Assembly: GCA_964450645.1 (NCBI GenBank)
Contig: CAYVEB010000001.1
Span: 99,640-163,639 of the forward strand
Direction of reading: 5' to 3'
Origin: JAKSPM01 sp964450645
GTDB taxonomy: Bacteria > Bacillota > Clostridia > Oscillospirales > Oscillospiraceae
DNA length: 64,000 bases
The notes under the pieces were generated by a model that saw nothing but the letters and a program-made list of their open reading frames with translations, was not told the DNA's origin and did no database searches. A program made the position numbers and the translations under genes. Below, piece by piece: positions 23,678-32,478 of this stretch; the stretch's first letter is position 1, and each line of letters opens with the position of its first letter.

Positions 23678-25968
23678 GCTTGTGTCTCCTTTTTGGGCGC
23701 GTTCTGCTTTTTAGGCGCAGCCTGTGTCTCTTTTTTTGGCACGTTCTGTTTTTTAGACGCGGCCTGTGTCTGCTTTTTGGATGTGTCCTGTACCTGTTTT
23801 TCAGGCGCGTCCTGCGTCTGGTTTTCGGGTGCGTCCTGCGCCGCTTCGTCGGGCTCCGCGGCGCTCTTACGCCGGTAGCCCCGGCGGTCTTCCGGCAGAA
23901 AGTTGGGACATTCGGGGTTGATGCAGAAGGGTTTCATCCGTCCGCGGCCCGATTTTTTGAACAACGTCTGGCCGCAGGAGGGGCAGTCCTCCGCGGTGGG
24001 CACGTCCCAGGACATAAAGCCGCATTCCGCGCCCCGCTCGCAGGCGTAGAACACATAACCCCGCTTGGACTTCCGCTTCAGAATCGTAGAGCCGCAGCGC
24101 GGGCAGCGGCCCGGCATCCGCTCGACGATCGGCTTGGTGTTTTTGCACTCCGGATAGCCGGGACAGGCCAAAAACTTCCCGAAACGGCCCGTCTTGACCA
24201 CCATATGTCTGCCGCAAAGCTCGCAGATCTCGTCGGTCACTTCCTCAGGAATCTTGATGCGGGTATCCTTCAGCGCTTCCTCGGCCTGTTCCATCTCCTT
24301 GTGGAAGCCGCCGTAGAAGTCGGCCAGGACCTGTTTCCAGTTCAGCTTGCCCTCCTCCACCTGGTCGAGCTGGCTCTCCATGTTGGCGGTGAACTCCACG
24401 TCGATGACGTCGTTAAACCGGTCGATCATCAGCTGCGTCACCACCTCGCCCAGCGGCGTGGGGGACAGGCGTTTTTCTTTTTTCACCACATAGTCGCGGT
24501 CCTGAATGGTCGCGACAATCGACGCGTACGTGGACGGGCGGCCGACGCCCTTTTCTTCCATGGCCTTGACCAGCGTCGCCTCGGTATAGCGGGCGGGCGG
24601 CTGGGTAAAGTGCTGCTCTATCTTTGGCTCCGACATCGACAGCTGCTGCCCCTGCGTCAGCTCCGGCAGGTGGGACATAGGTTCCTCCGTTTCGTCGTCC
24701 CTGCCTTCTTCGTAGACGGCGGTAAAGCCGGAAAAGCGCATGACCTGCTCGTTGGCACGAAAGATATGCCCGGCGCACGCGGCGTCGATGCTCACCACGT
24801 CATAAACCGCGTTGTTCATCTGGCTGGCCACAAAGCGGCTCCAAATCAGCCGGTAGAGCCGGTATTGATCCGCCGTCAAATCGCGCCGGATGGACTCCGG
24901 ATCCAGCCGGACGTTGCTCGGCCGGATTGCCTCGTGGGCGTCCTGTGCGGCGGAACTGGTCTTGTAGCGCCGGGGCGCGGAATAGTACGCACTGCCGTAG
25001 GTGCCGAGGATATAGTCCTTGGCCGCGGCCAGCGCCTCTTCGGACAGGCGCAAGGAGTCAGTGCGCATATAGGTGATCAGGCCCACCGTACCCTCGCCTT
25101 GGACGTCGATGCCCTCATACAGCTGCTGGGCGATGGCCATGGTACGCCGGGGCGTCATGTTCAGCTTGCGCGATGCCTCCTGCTGCAGCGTGGAGGTGAT
25201 AAACGGCGGCGCGGGGCTGCGCTGCTTTTTGCTCTTTTTGACGGCGTTGACGGTAAACAGCTTCCCTTGCACGTCCTTTAAAATTGCCTGCACTTCCTCC
25301 TCGGTGTGCAGCTCCCGCCGGCGCTGATCGCCATAGTAGCTGGCGCGGAAACTCCCCGGCTGATCCAGGCAGCCGAGCATCACAGCCAGGGACCAATATT
25401 CCTTGGGGACGAAGCTTCGAATTTCGTTTTCGCGCTCCACGACCATGCGCGTGGCGACCGACTGAACCCGTCCCGCGGACAGGCCGCGCCGGACCTTTTT
25501 CCACAGCAGAGGCGAGAGCTGATAGCCCACGATGCGGTCGAGGATACGCCGCGCCTGCTGGGCGTCGACCAGGTCGTAGTCGATGTCCCGCGGCTCCTGG
25601 ATGGAGCGGATGACCACGTTTTTCGTAATTTCATTAAACGTAACGCGCCTAATTTTGCTGTCTGGCAGATCGAACAGCTCCTTGATGTGCCACGAGATCG
25701 CCTCGCCCTCCCGGTCCGGGTCGGTCGCCAGATAGACGATGTCGGCGCTGTCGGCGCGCTTTTTCAGATCTGCGATGAGGTCTTCCTTGCCCTTCATAGG
25801 CTGGTAGACCGGCTCAAAATCATGCTCCAGGTCCACACCCATCGTACTTTTGGGCAGGTCCCGCAAGTGGCCCATGCAGGCCTTGACGGTATAGTCGCTG
25901 CCGAGGTATTTGCCAATGGTCTTAGCCTTGGACGGAGATTCTACAATTACAAGATGATTTTTCGCCAT
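23674..25968 (-). CDS. topA: DNA topoisomerase I with a repetitive C-terminal tail
   Basis: This 764-residue type IA topoisomerase relaxes negative supercoils. The TOPRIM domain begins VIVESPSKAKTIGKYLGSDY with DPDREGEAISWH (about residue 110), and the active-site Tyr lies in GLITYMRTDSLRLS (about residue 300). Three C-terminal zinc-ribbon segments follow (CELCGRHM.., CPRCGST.., CPSCGQT..). The last roughly 55 residues are an unusual Lys/Gln/Ala-rich tail built of short repeats such as TQAAPKKQNAPKKE, absent from typical homologues, probably a disordered cationic DNA-binding tail. The gene is coupled to trmFO downstream and follows dprA. Confidence 0.97.
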   Translation of the reverse strand: MAKNHLVIVESPSKAKTIGKYLGSDYTVKACMGHLRDLPKSTMGVDLEHDFEPVYQPMKGKEDLIADLKKRADSADIVYLATDPDREGEAISWHIKELFDLPDSKIRRVTFNEITKNVVIRSIQEPRDIDYDLVDAQQARRILDRIVGYQLSPLLWKKVRRGLSAGRVQSVATRMVVERENEIRSFVPKEYWSLAVMLGCLDQPGSFRASYYGDQRRRELHTEEEVQAILKDVQGKLFTVNAVKKSKKQRSPAPPFITSTLQQEASRKLNMTPRRTMAIAQQLYEGIDVQGEGTVGLITYMRTDSLRLSEEALAAAKDYILGTYGSAYYSAPRRYKTSSAAQDAHEAIRPSNVRLDPESIRRDLTADQYRLYRLIWSRFVASQMNNAVYDVVSIDAACAGHIFRANEQVMRFSGFTAVYEEGRDDETEEPMSHLPELTQGQQLSMSEPKIEQHFTQPPARYTEATLVKAMEEKGVGRPSTYASIVATIQDRDYVVKKEKRLSPTPLGEVVTQLMIDRFNDVIDVEFTANMESQLDQVEEGKLNWKQVLADFYGGFHKEMEQAEEALKDTRIKIPEEVTDEICELCGRHMVVKTGRFGKFLACPGYPECKNTKPIVERMPGRCPRCGSTILKRKSKRGYVFYACERGAECGFMSWDVPTAEDCPSCGQTLFKKSGRGRMKPFCINPECPNFLPEDRRGYRRKSAAEPDEAAQDAPENQTQDAPEKQVQDTSKKQTQAASKKQNVPKKETQAAPKKQNAPKKETQA
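23678..23850 (-). repeat. Degenerate in-frame repeats in the topA 3' end
   Basis: The DNA contains about eight imperfect copies of a 21-30 base unit with alternating GCGC.TTCTG and TTTTT tracts, encoding (Q)xAxxKKQ and (K)KETQ units. The frame is kept, consistent with repeat expansion inside the coding region. Confidence 0.75.
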
Positions 25969-26003
25969 GCGTTTCCTCCAATAGATTGAAGCTCGATTGC
26001 GCC

Positions 26004-27218
26004 CTAATTGGCGCGAGAAAAGTATTTTCCGGGTTCCGCTTCCACCAGCCCCTTGACCTCCATCATGGTCAGCGCCGAAAGAACCTCCGGCGCACGCAGG
26101 CCCGTCTGGGCAATGATGGCGTCCACATGGAGCCGTCCGGCGGCCAGGGTTTCCCAGACCGCCCGTTCGGCCGCGTCCAGTTCCTCCAAAGCCGCCTTTG
26201 GCGAAAGCTGCGCCGCGCCGGTCTTCGGTAGCTTTCGCACGGGCTGCGCGACCTCCGCCTTCGGCACCTTTTCGCGGGCGGGCTGGTAGGCGCGCTCCTG
26301 GGTTGTCAGGATTTGCTGATGGGACGGCCGCCGGTCGCGGATTTTTTCGGGGAAGAGAGCCTCGTATTCCCTGGCGATATCCCAGCCGTGCTCAGCGACA
26401 ATCGCGCCGTCCTTGATCAGGCCGTTGGAACCTTTGCTGCTGGGTACGCCAATGTTGCCGGGGACTGCGAAGACGTCCCGTCCTTGCTCCAAGGCATGCC
26501 TCGCCGTGATCAGCGCGCCGCTGTGCTCGCCCGCCTCCACCACCAAAACGCCAACGGACAGGCCGCTGATGATCCGGTTGCGCACGGGGAAATGGCGGCC
26601 CTCCGGCGGCGTGCCCGGCGGATACTCGCTGACGAGCCAGCCGTTTACCTCGATATCCCGGAACAGGTCCTCATTTTCGCGCGGATACGCAATATCCACG
26701 CCGCAGCCCAGCACGCAGATCGCGGGCTTGTCGGCGCTCAGGGCGCCGCGCAGGGCCATGGTGTCGATTCCTCTCGCGCCGCCGGAGGCGATCATGCAGC
26801 CGCAGCAGGCCGCGTGATAGCTGATGCGTTTGGCGCACAGCAGTCCATAGGGCGTGCAGTTCCTTGAACCGACGACGCCGATCACTGGCTCCTCGTCCAC
26901 CGCCGGGACGCGTCCGCGGTAATACAGCAAAACCGGTGGGTCCTGAATGTTTTGCAGGCGCTGCGGATAGCCCGCGTCCTGGCAGGACAGGATGCTGACG
27001 CGTCTTTCGTAACAATCTTCCAGGATCTGTTCGGCCCGATCCAGATCCTTATCCAGCAGGGATTGGACGCACCGGCGGTCAAGCCCCTCCACTTTGGAAT
27101 AGTCCGCCTCGTCCGCCAGGTAAATCGCCTCCACAGTGCCGAAATATTGCAACAACAGCGCGGCCTGTCTCGGCCCCAGGTTCCTGCACAATGTCAACCA
27201 GACCCAATACTTTAGCAT
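26004..27218 (-). CDS. dprA: DNA-processing protein DprA
   Basis: This 404-residue protein binds single-stranded DNA and loads RecA during natural transformation. The Rossmann-like core shows GSRNCTPYGLLCAKRISYHA, then SGGARGIDTMALRGALSA and VLGCGVDIAYPRENEDLF. An N-terminal helix-hairpin-helix region (about residues 1-75) and a C-terminal winged-helix domain (about 340-404, LDAAERAVWETLAAG onward) flank it. A low-complexity linker joins core and winged helix. It sits directly upstream of topA, the usual dprA-topA order. Confidence 0.96.
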   Translation of the reverse strand: MLKYWVWLTLCRNLGPRQAALLLQYFGTVEAIYLADEADYSKVEGLDRRCVQSLLDKDLDRAEQILEDCYERRVSILSCQDAGYPQRLQNIQDPPVLLYYRGRVPAVDEEPVIGVVGSRNCTPYGLLCAKRISYHAACCGCMIASGGARGIDTMALRGALSADKPAICVLGCGVDIAYPRENEDLFRDIEVNGWLVSEYPPGTPPEGRHFPVRNRIISGLSVGVLVVEAGEHSGALITARHALEQGRDVFAVPGNIGVPSSKGSNGLIKDGAIVAEHGWDIAREYEALFPEKIRDRRPSHQQILTTQERAYQPAREKVPKAEVAQPVRKLPKTGAAQLSPKAALEELDAAERAVWETLAAGRLHVDAIIAQTGLRAPEVLSALTMMEVKGLVEAEPGKYFSRAN

Positions 27219-27235
27219 ATCTCTATCTCAAAATT

Positions 27236-27991
27236 TCATCCAAATTTCATTTGCCACAGAATGATTCCGGCCGCAATCGCCGCGTTCAAAGATTCACACC
27301 GGGGATTCATCGGAATGATGAACTGCCGGTCTGCTTCCTTGCGAAACAAAGGGCCAACCCCCTGCCCCTCGCTGCCAATTACAACGGCGCAGCGCTCCAG
27401 CGCCGCCCGCCGGATATCCGCCGCCTGGCCGGACAGCACGCTTACAGCCAGTTCTACGCCGCTTTGGCGGCAGGCGGCCAAAATTTCCTCCCGTCCGGCG
27501 ATAAATGGCTGTGAGCGAAAGACCGCGCCCATGGACGCGCGGACGGTTTTGGCGCCGTAGGGGTCTGCACAGTCCTGGGTCAAAACCACCGGGACATTGA
27601 AGGCATCGGCCGTGCGCAAAATCGTGCCCACGTTGCCGGGGTCCTGCACGCCGTCTAGCACCAGCGTCCCCGGGCGCATTGCAAGCGCCCGCGCGCGCGG
27701 AAAGCGGCACACGAACAAGGCCCCCTGGGGCGTGGACATGGCGGACAGACTCCGCATCACGTCCTCCGGCACCCGCACGCACCGCACGCCGTCCGGCAAA
27801 TTGGGCGCGGCGACCTTGTCCGACAAGATCACCGTTTCCAGCTCCCGGCACCAGCGAACCGCTTCCTCCAGCAGCTTGACGCCGTCCGCGGCAAACATCC
27901 CGCACTGTGCCCGGTAGGCGCGCGATGCCAGCAGCTTTTTCACGTGGCGCAGGAGGGGATTTTGCCGGCTGGTGATCCGCTCCTCGCTCAT
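27236..27991 (-). CDS. TrmH/SpoU-family RNA 2'-O-methyltransferase
   Basis: This 251-residue SPOUT methyltransferase probably modifies a ribose in rRNA or tRNA. The trefoil-knot motifs are visible: LVLDGVQDPGNVGTILRTADAF, then IGSEGQGVGP and IPMNPRCESLNAAIAAGIILWQ (the NAA motif). An N-terminal substrate-binding domain beginning SRQNPLLRHVKKLLASRAYR puts it in the RlmB/TsnR-like group; the target nucleotide cannot be assigned. The start overlaps the end of ktrA by 4 bases. Confidence 0.93.
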   Translation of the reverse strand: MSEERITSRQNPLLRHVKKLLASRAYRAQCGMFAADGVKLLEEAVRWCRELETVILSDKVAAPNLPDGVRCVRVPEDVMRSLSAMSTPQGALFVCRFPRARALAMRPGTLVLDGVQDPGNVGTILRTADAFNVPVVLTQDCADPYGAKTVRASMGAVFRSQPFIAGREEILAACRQSGVELAVSVLSGQAADIRRAALERCAVVIGSEGQGVGPLFRKEADRQFIIPMNPRCESLNAAIAAGIILWQMKFG

Positions 27992-28635
27992 GTGTTCCGG
28001 ATCCGGTCGAGGTCGCGGTACGCGCCCAGAACCACGGCGACGTCCCCGGATTGGAAAGTAAATTCCGCCGGCAGATTGACGAGCATTTCCTTGCCCCGCC
28101 GGACGGCAATAACATTGACATGGTGCTTTACGCGGACGTTCAACTGGCCCAGGCTCTTGCCCAGCCAGTGCTCCGGCGCCATTATCTCCACCACGCCGTA
28201 TTCCGCGGACAGTTCTATAAAATCCAGGAGCTGCTCAGAGTTAAGCGTCTTCGCCAGCTTTTCGCCCACGACCCGTTCGGGGATGATCACGCGGTTCGCT
28301 CCGATGCGCTCGAGCACGGCCTTTTCCACGTCGCCGCTGGCCTTGCAGACGATTTTCTGCATTCCCTCCTCCTTCAGGCTCATGGTGATGAGCGCGCTGG
28401 CGGCAAGATCGCTGCCAATGCCCACGATGGCGCAGTCATAATTTTTGACACCCAAAGAGCGCAGGACCTTCTCGTCCCTGGCATCGCCCACCGCCGCGTA
28501 CGTCACCCGGTCGGCAATCGCGGTAATGCGCTCTTCATGGCAGTCAATGGCCAGCACCTCGTTGCCCAGGGCGAACAGATTCTCCGCCGCCGCGGTACCA
28601 AACCGGCCAAGACCGATTACCACAAATGTTTTCAT
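27988..28635 (-). CDS. ktrA: Potassium uptake regulatory subunit KtrA
   Basis: This 215-residue cytoplasmic RCK protein gates the KtrB channel. The RCK_N domain opens with FVVIGLGRFGTAAAENLFALGNEVLAID, a GxGxxG nucleotide-binding motif that in KtrA binds ATP or ADP. The TrkA_C domain (about residues 140-215, ending VVLGAYRDLDRIRN) is where c-di-AMP binds in characterised relatives. The gene is 10 bases after ktrB and overlaps the methyltransferase start, so it is part of one transcript. Confidence 0.94.
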   Translation of the reverse strand: MKTFVVIGLGRFGTAAAENLFALGNEVLAIDCHEERITAIADRVTYAAVGDARDEKVLRSLGVKNYDCAIVGIGSDLAASALITMSLKEEGMQKIVCKASGDVEKAVLERIGANRVIIPERVVGEKLAKTLNSEQLLDFIELSAEYGVVEIMAPEHWLGKSLGQLNVRVKHHVNVIAVRRGKEMLVNLPAEFTFQSGDVAVVLGAYRDLDRIRNT

Positions 28636-28645
28636 ACCGTATCTC

Positions 28646-30025
28646 CTATCCGATCAACATTTTCGCGGGCGCATAGTGGTAACGGCCTTCGTCCCGGTCG
28701 CCCAGCAGGAAGCCCACGCCGATGGTCATAATTCCGATGCGGCCAAAGAACATAAAGGCGATCAGCATCAGCTCGCCGCCTGCGTTTAAAAGTGCCGTCA
28801 CGCCGGTGCTCAGCCCCACCGTGCCGATGGCGGAGGCCGTTTCAAACAGCGCGTCCAGAAACCCGACCCCGATGGACGAGCAAAGATACATTGCGCCGAA
28901 GACGGACAGCCCGAACATCATAAACGCCAGAGAAAAGGCCACAATGATTTGGTGCGGATCGATGGTGCGATGGAACACCGTCAGCCTATTTTTCCCGCGC
29001 AGAGCCGACAGTGCGCCCAGCACCGCGATGCCCATAGTGACGGTTTTGATGCCGCCGGCCGTGGAGCCGGAGGAGCCGCCGATCAGCATCAGCACGATGG
29101 AAATCACCTTGCCCGGCTCCGTCAGGCAGCCCTGCGGCACCGAAGCAAAGCCGGCCGTTCGGGTGCTCACCGATTGGAACAGCGCCGCCAGCAGCTTTTG
29201 CCCCGCCGGGAGATTCCCCAGCGTGGCCGGATTGCTCCACTCGGCGGCGGCGACCGCCGCCGTTCCCGCCACGATCAAAAATCCACTGATCAGCAGCACC
29301 AGCTTGGAATAGACCGTCAGCCTTTTCCACCGGCGTGCGCGCAGACAGTCCTCCCAGACCACAAACCCCAACCCGCCGAGTACAATCAGCAGCATAATGG
29401 TGATGTTCACCGTCACATCCGCGCGGTAGGGGGCCAGGCTCTGGCCCGGCGCAATCTGCCCAAGCAGATCAAACCCGGCGTTGCAAAAGGCGGACACGGA
29501 ATGGAAGACGCCCCACTTCAGAGCGGTCCAAAAGCCTTGATCCATCGAAAAGCGCGCGGTCAGCACCGCTGCGCCGGCCAGCTCCAGCAGCAGCGTGCCA
29601 AGCAGCACATGGCGCACCATCCGCACCACGCCGTCCACCTCGTCCAGGCCAAAGGACCGGGACAGCAGCATGCGGCTGCGCGGGCCGATCTTTGCCCGCA
29701 GCACAAAGTAAAACACGGATACCACCGTCATGAACCCCAGGCCGCCCACCTGGATCAATATTAAAATGACCATCTTTCCGAAGCCGGACCACTGGGTATA
29801 CGTGTCCACCACCGACAGCCCCGTGACGCATGTGGCGGAGGTGGCGGTGAACAGCGCGGTCAAAAATCCGCAGCTGCGATTGCCGCGGGAGGCAAATGGC
29901 AGCGCGAGCAGCCCCGCGCCGAGGAGTATGATTGCCAAAAAAGCCAGCACGATGATCTTCGGCGCGGACATGGATTGGTACATGGATAGCCGGTATCTGC
30001 GGATCCACGAATCATTCCTTCTCAT
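28646..30025 (-). CDS. ktrB: Potassium uptake membrane subunit KtrB
   Basis: This 459-residue membrane protein is the ion-conducting subunit of a Ktr/Trk potassium system. Four pore repeats are visible with selectivity-filter-like segments: ATSATCVTGLSVVD, HSVSAFCNAGFDLLG, VSTRTAGFASVPQG and ETASAIGTVGLSTGV. The ATG at 30025 was chosen because a promoter (30070-30098) lies inside the longer frame that runs back to 30112. KtrB works with KtrA encoded immediately downstream. Confidence 0.94.
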   Translation of the reverse strand: MRRNDSWIRRYRLSMYQSMSAPKIIVLAFLAIILLGAGLLALPFASRGNRSCGFLTALFTATSATCVTGLSVVDTYTQWSGFGKMVILILIQVGGLGFMTVVSVFYFVLRAKIGPRSRMLLSRSFGLDEVDGVVRMVRHVLLGTLLLELAGAAVLTARFSMDQGFWTALKWGVFHSVSAFCNAGFDLLGQIAPGQSLAPYRADVTVNITIMLLIVLGGLGFVVWEDCLRARRWKRLTVYSKLVLLISGFLIVAGTAAVAAAEWSNPATLGNLPAGQKLLAALFQSVSTRTAGFASVPQGCLTEPGKVISIVLMLIGGSSGSTAGGIKTVTMGIAVLGALSALRGKNRLTVFHRTIDPHQIIVAFSLAFMMFGLSVFGAMYLCSSIGVGFLDALFETASAIGTVGLSTGVTALLNAGGELMLIAFMFFGRIGIMTIGVGFLLGDRDEGRYHYAPAKMLIG

Positions 30026-30069
30026 GAAAACCTGTGAAACCCCTTTATCCAGGATATTATTGTTAAATG

Positions 30070-30098
30070 AATATACCACATTTGCCCATGTTTCGCAA
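30070..30098 (-). promoter_or_regulatory. Promoter of ktrBA
   Basis: Minus-strand TTGCGA (30093-30098) and TATATT (30070-30075) are 17 bases apart. Transcription from here gives a leader of about 40 bases to the ktrB ATG at 30025. Confidence 0.6.
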
Positions 30099-30127
30099 GC
30101 GAATTTTCCCACAATTTCTGTATAAAA

Positions 30128-30382
30128 TTACAGTGGCTCGTCCATCAGACTGTAAAACTCCCGCTCGACGCGCGTAAACTCCTCGTCCGTCTCGATGTCC
30201 AGCAGATCAAAATCATTTTCCGTGGGCCGGTAGCCGTACAGATATACGTCCCCGCTGTCATCGAGCGCCTCGAGCGCGATATAGTCCTTCCCGTCCACGG
30301 AAAATATCCCCATGATGCCGCACCGGAAGGCATCGCCATTGTCAAATTCCAGCGTCAGAATTTCATCTTCTTTGTAATCCAT
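30128..30382 (-). CDS. DUF1292-family small acidic protein
   Basis: This 84-residue acidic protein belongs to the DUF1292 family of Firmicutes (MDYKEDEILTLEFDNGDAFRC, YIALEALDDSGDVYLYGYRP, EEFTRVEREFYSLMDE). Its function is unknown. In other Firmicutes a DUF1292 gene is often near the yrrK-mutS2 region. Its start lies within the 3' end of mutY (overlap of about 20 bases), indicating coupling. The ATG at 30382 is preferred because AAGGA sits 9 bases upstream; a TTG two codons earlier is possible. Confidence 0.85.
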   Translation of the reverse strand: MDYKEDEILTLEFDNGDAFRCGIMGIFSVDGKDYIALEALDDSGDVYLYGYRPTENDFDLLDIETDEEFTRVEREFYSLMDEPL

Positions 30383-31430
30383 CGTCAAGGATCCTTTCCG
30401 TTAAAAATTGCCGGTAAGCCGTGGGGACGGAATACGTCCGCCGCAGCTGTTCCTCCGCCGCCCAGGTGAAGCGCTCCGGCATCGCGGCGCAGCGGACGTA
30501 ATAGCCGCGCATTTCCCAGGTGATGTGGGTGAAGATATGCCGCTTTTCCGTCTGCCGCGCCAGGTCCAGCGGCTTGACGCCCCACTGGGCGGCCATCGCC
30601 ATTGCCTCGCCTGGCTCCAATTTTCCCGGCGCCTCCGGCAGCTGCCACAGGCCCGCCAGCAGACCCGCTTCCGGCCGCTTCCGCAATGCGACAAAGCCGC
30701 CGCACTGAAAAATCCACACGGTTTTTTCCTCCACGCGCCGCCGCCTTTTTTCGGCGCGAACGGGCAGCTGCAATTGTCTGCCCTGGGCATAGGCCAGGCA
30801 AATCTCCCTGGCCGGGCACTGGCCGCACAACGGCGCCGCGTTGGGGACGCACACCGTCGCGCCAAGCTCCATCAGGCTCTGGGTGAACGCGCCGCACTGT
30901 CCCGGCGGATAGACCCGCGCCAGGGCCGCGCCGACATCTCTTTTCACCTTCGGATCGTCGACGCACGCGTCCGACGCCATCAGCCGCGACGCAAGGCGCA
31001 GCACGTTCCCGTCCACAGCCGGGGTGGGCAGTTCAAAGGCGATGGAGCCGATGGCCCCGGCGGTGTAGTCTCCGATCCCGGGCAAAGCGCGGATGGCGGC
31101 GTAGTCGCGCGGGAACATGCCGCCATAGCGGCTGACAATTTCCCTGGCCGCCCGGTGGAGATTGCGCGCGCGGGCGTAATAGCCTAGGCCCTCCCACAGC
31201 TTATTGACCAGCTCCGCGTCGGCCGCGGCCAGGGCCGGAATGTCCGGCAGGGCGGCGAGGAAGCGGGCGTAGTAGCCCTTTACCGCCTCCACGCGGGTCT
31301 GCTGCAGCATGATTTCCGACAGCCAGATATGATAAGGCTCCCGGTCCCGCCGCCAGGGCAGATCCCGCGCGTGCCCGGCGTACCAGGGCAGCAGCAGCGG
31401 CGGCAGGGCTTGTAACGGTTGTGTTCGCAT
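30363..31430 (-). CDS. mutY: A/G-specific adenine glycosylase
   Basis: This 355-residue base-excision repair enzyme removes adenine mispaired with 8-oxoguanine. The catalytic domain has SEIMLQQTRVEAVKGYY with the catalytic Glu, helix-hairpin-helix LPGIGDYTAGAIGSIAF, and the VDGNV Asp. A [4Fe-4S] cluster motif C-X6-C-X2-C-X5-C (CVPNAAPLCGQCPAREIC) is intact. A C-terminal NUDIX-like domain that reads 8-oxoG begins near residue 230. It is the first gene of a long minus-strand run. Confidence 0.96.
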   Translation of the reverse strand: MRTQPLQALPPLLLPWYAGHARDLPWRRDREPYHIWLSEIMLQQTRVEAVKGYYARFLAALPDIPALAAADAELVNKLWEGLGYYARARNLHRAAREIVSRYGGMFPRDYAAIRALPGIGDYTAGAIGSIAFELPTPAVDGNVLRLASRLMASDACVDDPKVKRDVGAALARVYPPGQCGAFTQSLMELGATVCVPNAAPLCGQCPAREICLAYAQGRQLQLPVRAEKRRRRVEEKTVWIFQCGGFVALRKRPEAGLLAGLWQLPEAPGKLEPGEAMAMAAQWGVKPLDLARQTEKRHIFTHITWEMRGYYVRCAAMPERFTWAAEEQLRRTYSVPTAYRQFLTERILDDGLQRR

Positions 31431-31453
31431 ACGCTTGCCCCTTTCCTATGGAT

Positions 31454-31482
31454 ATTGTACGGCGGGAAAAGAATTCTGTCAA
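31454..31482 (-). promoter_or_regulatory. Promoter of mutY
   Basis: Minus-strand TTGACA (31477-31482) and TACAAT (31454-31459) are 17 bases apart. A divergent TATAAT at 31521-31526 with a poor -35 probably serves the HAD gene. Confidence 0.7.
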
Positions 31483-31554
31483 TTATGAAAAAATAGCGTG
31501 CAAAATTTGCGCGGATGGTTTATAATGTAGCTATCACGGTGCGGGAGGCGCGGC

Positions 31555-32379
31555 ATGGGCCCTTTAAGCGAAAAGCGGCTGTTCCTGCTGGACATGGACG
31601 GCACGATCTACCTCGACGAGCAGCTGTTTGACGGCACGATCGATTTTTTGAACCACGTCCGGCGCCTCGGTGGGAAATACCTGTTTTTAACCAACAATTC
31701 CTCCCGCGGCGTGGACGCCTACCTTGAAAAGATGGTGCGCCTGGGGATTCCGGCCGGGCCGGAGGACTTTTTCACCTCTGTCGACGCGCTGATTGTCGAC
31801 TTAAAGCGCTACGATCCCAACCGGCTGTACTACGGCTTTGGCACCGCGTCCTTTCGCGGCCAGCTGCGGCAGGCGGGCTACCGGATCACCGACCGCTTGC
31901 AGGACGGCATCGACGCGCTTGTGTGCGGGTTCGACACCGAACTGACCTTCCAAAAGCTGGAGGACGCTTGCATTTTGCTCAATCGCGGCGTGGAGTTTAT
32001 CGCGACCAATCCGGACTGGGTCTGCCCCACCTGGTATGGCAGCGTGCCGGACTGCGGCAGCGTCTGCCAGATGCTCACCCGCGCCACCGGGCGCGAGCCG
32101 CGCTTTATCGGCAAACCCAAGCCCGATATGGCCCTGCTCGCCATGGCGCGCTGGGGCTATGAAAAGGAACGGACGCTGCTGATTGGCGACCGGATCTACA
32201 CCGACATCGCCTGCGGCGTCAGCGCGGGTGTCGACACCGCCTTTGTTCTCTCCGGGGAGGGCATCGAAGCGGATATTGAAAAATACCGCGTGCGGCCCAC
32301 CTATATTTTTCGCGACATTCGCCAGCTTTTAACTGCTATGGAGGAATCCGCGGGAGGCCAAGCCGCCGCGCACGCATAA
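31555..32379 (+). CDS. HAD-IIA (NagD/PGP-like) sugar-phosphate phosphatase
   Basis: This 274-residue cytosolic phosphatase is of the HAD-IIA subfamily. Motif I is LLDMDGTIYL (nucleophile and acid Asp), motif II FLTNNSSR, the Lys motif FIGKPKPDMALLAM, and motif IV LIGDRIYTDIACGVSAG. The inserted C2 cap (about residues 85-190) matches NagD-like enzymes acting on small phosphate esters; the physiological substrate is not evident. The ATG follows GGGAGG, and TATAAT lies about 30 bases upstream. Confidence 0.93.
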   Translation: MGPLSEKRLFLLDMDGTIYLDEQLFDGTIDFLNHVRRLGGKYLFLTNNSSRGVDAYLEKMVRLGIPAGPEDFFTSVDALIVDLKRYDPNRLYYGFGTASFRGQLRQAGYRITDRLQDGIDALVCGFDTELTFQKLEDACILLNRGVEFIATNPDWVCPTWYGSVPDCGSVCQMLTRATGREPRFIGKPKPDMALLAMARWGYEKERTLLIGDRIYTDIACGVSAGVDTAFVLSGEGIEADIEKYRVRPTYIFRDIRQLLTAMEESAGGQAAAHA

Positions 32380-32478
32380 GGAGCCGCGCTGCGGCAAGGC
32401 GCAAATCCCCGAACCGGAGCCAAGCGGGTCCGGAGACCTTTGGACATAGATAACTGAGAATATTTGAGGAGGAGCATT

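Noticed and set aside
30026..30112. Longer ktrB start at GTG 30112
   Set aside because: A promoter with correct spacing lies inside this segment, and the added residues are not protein-like.
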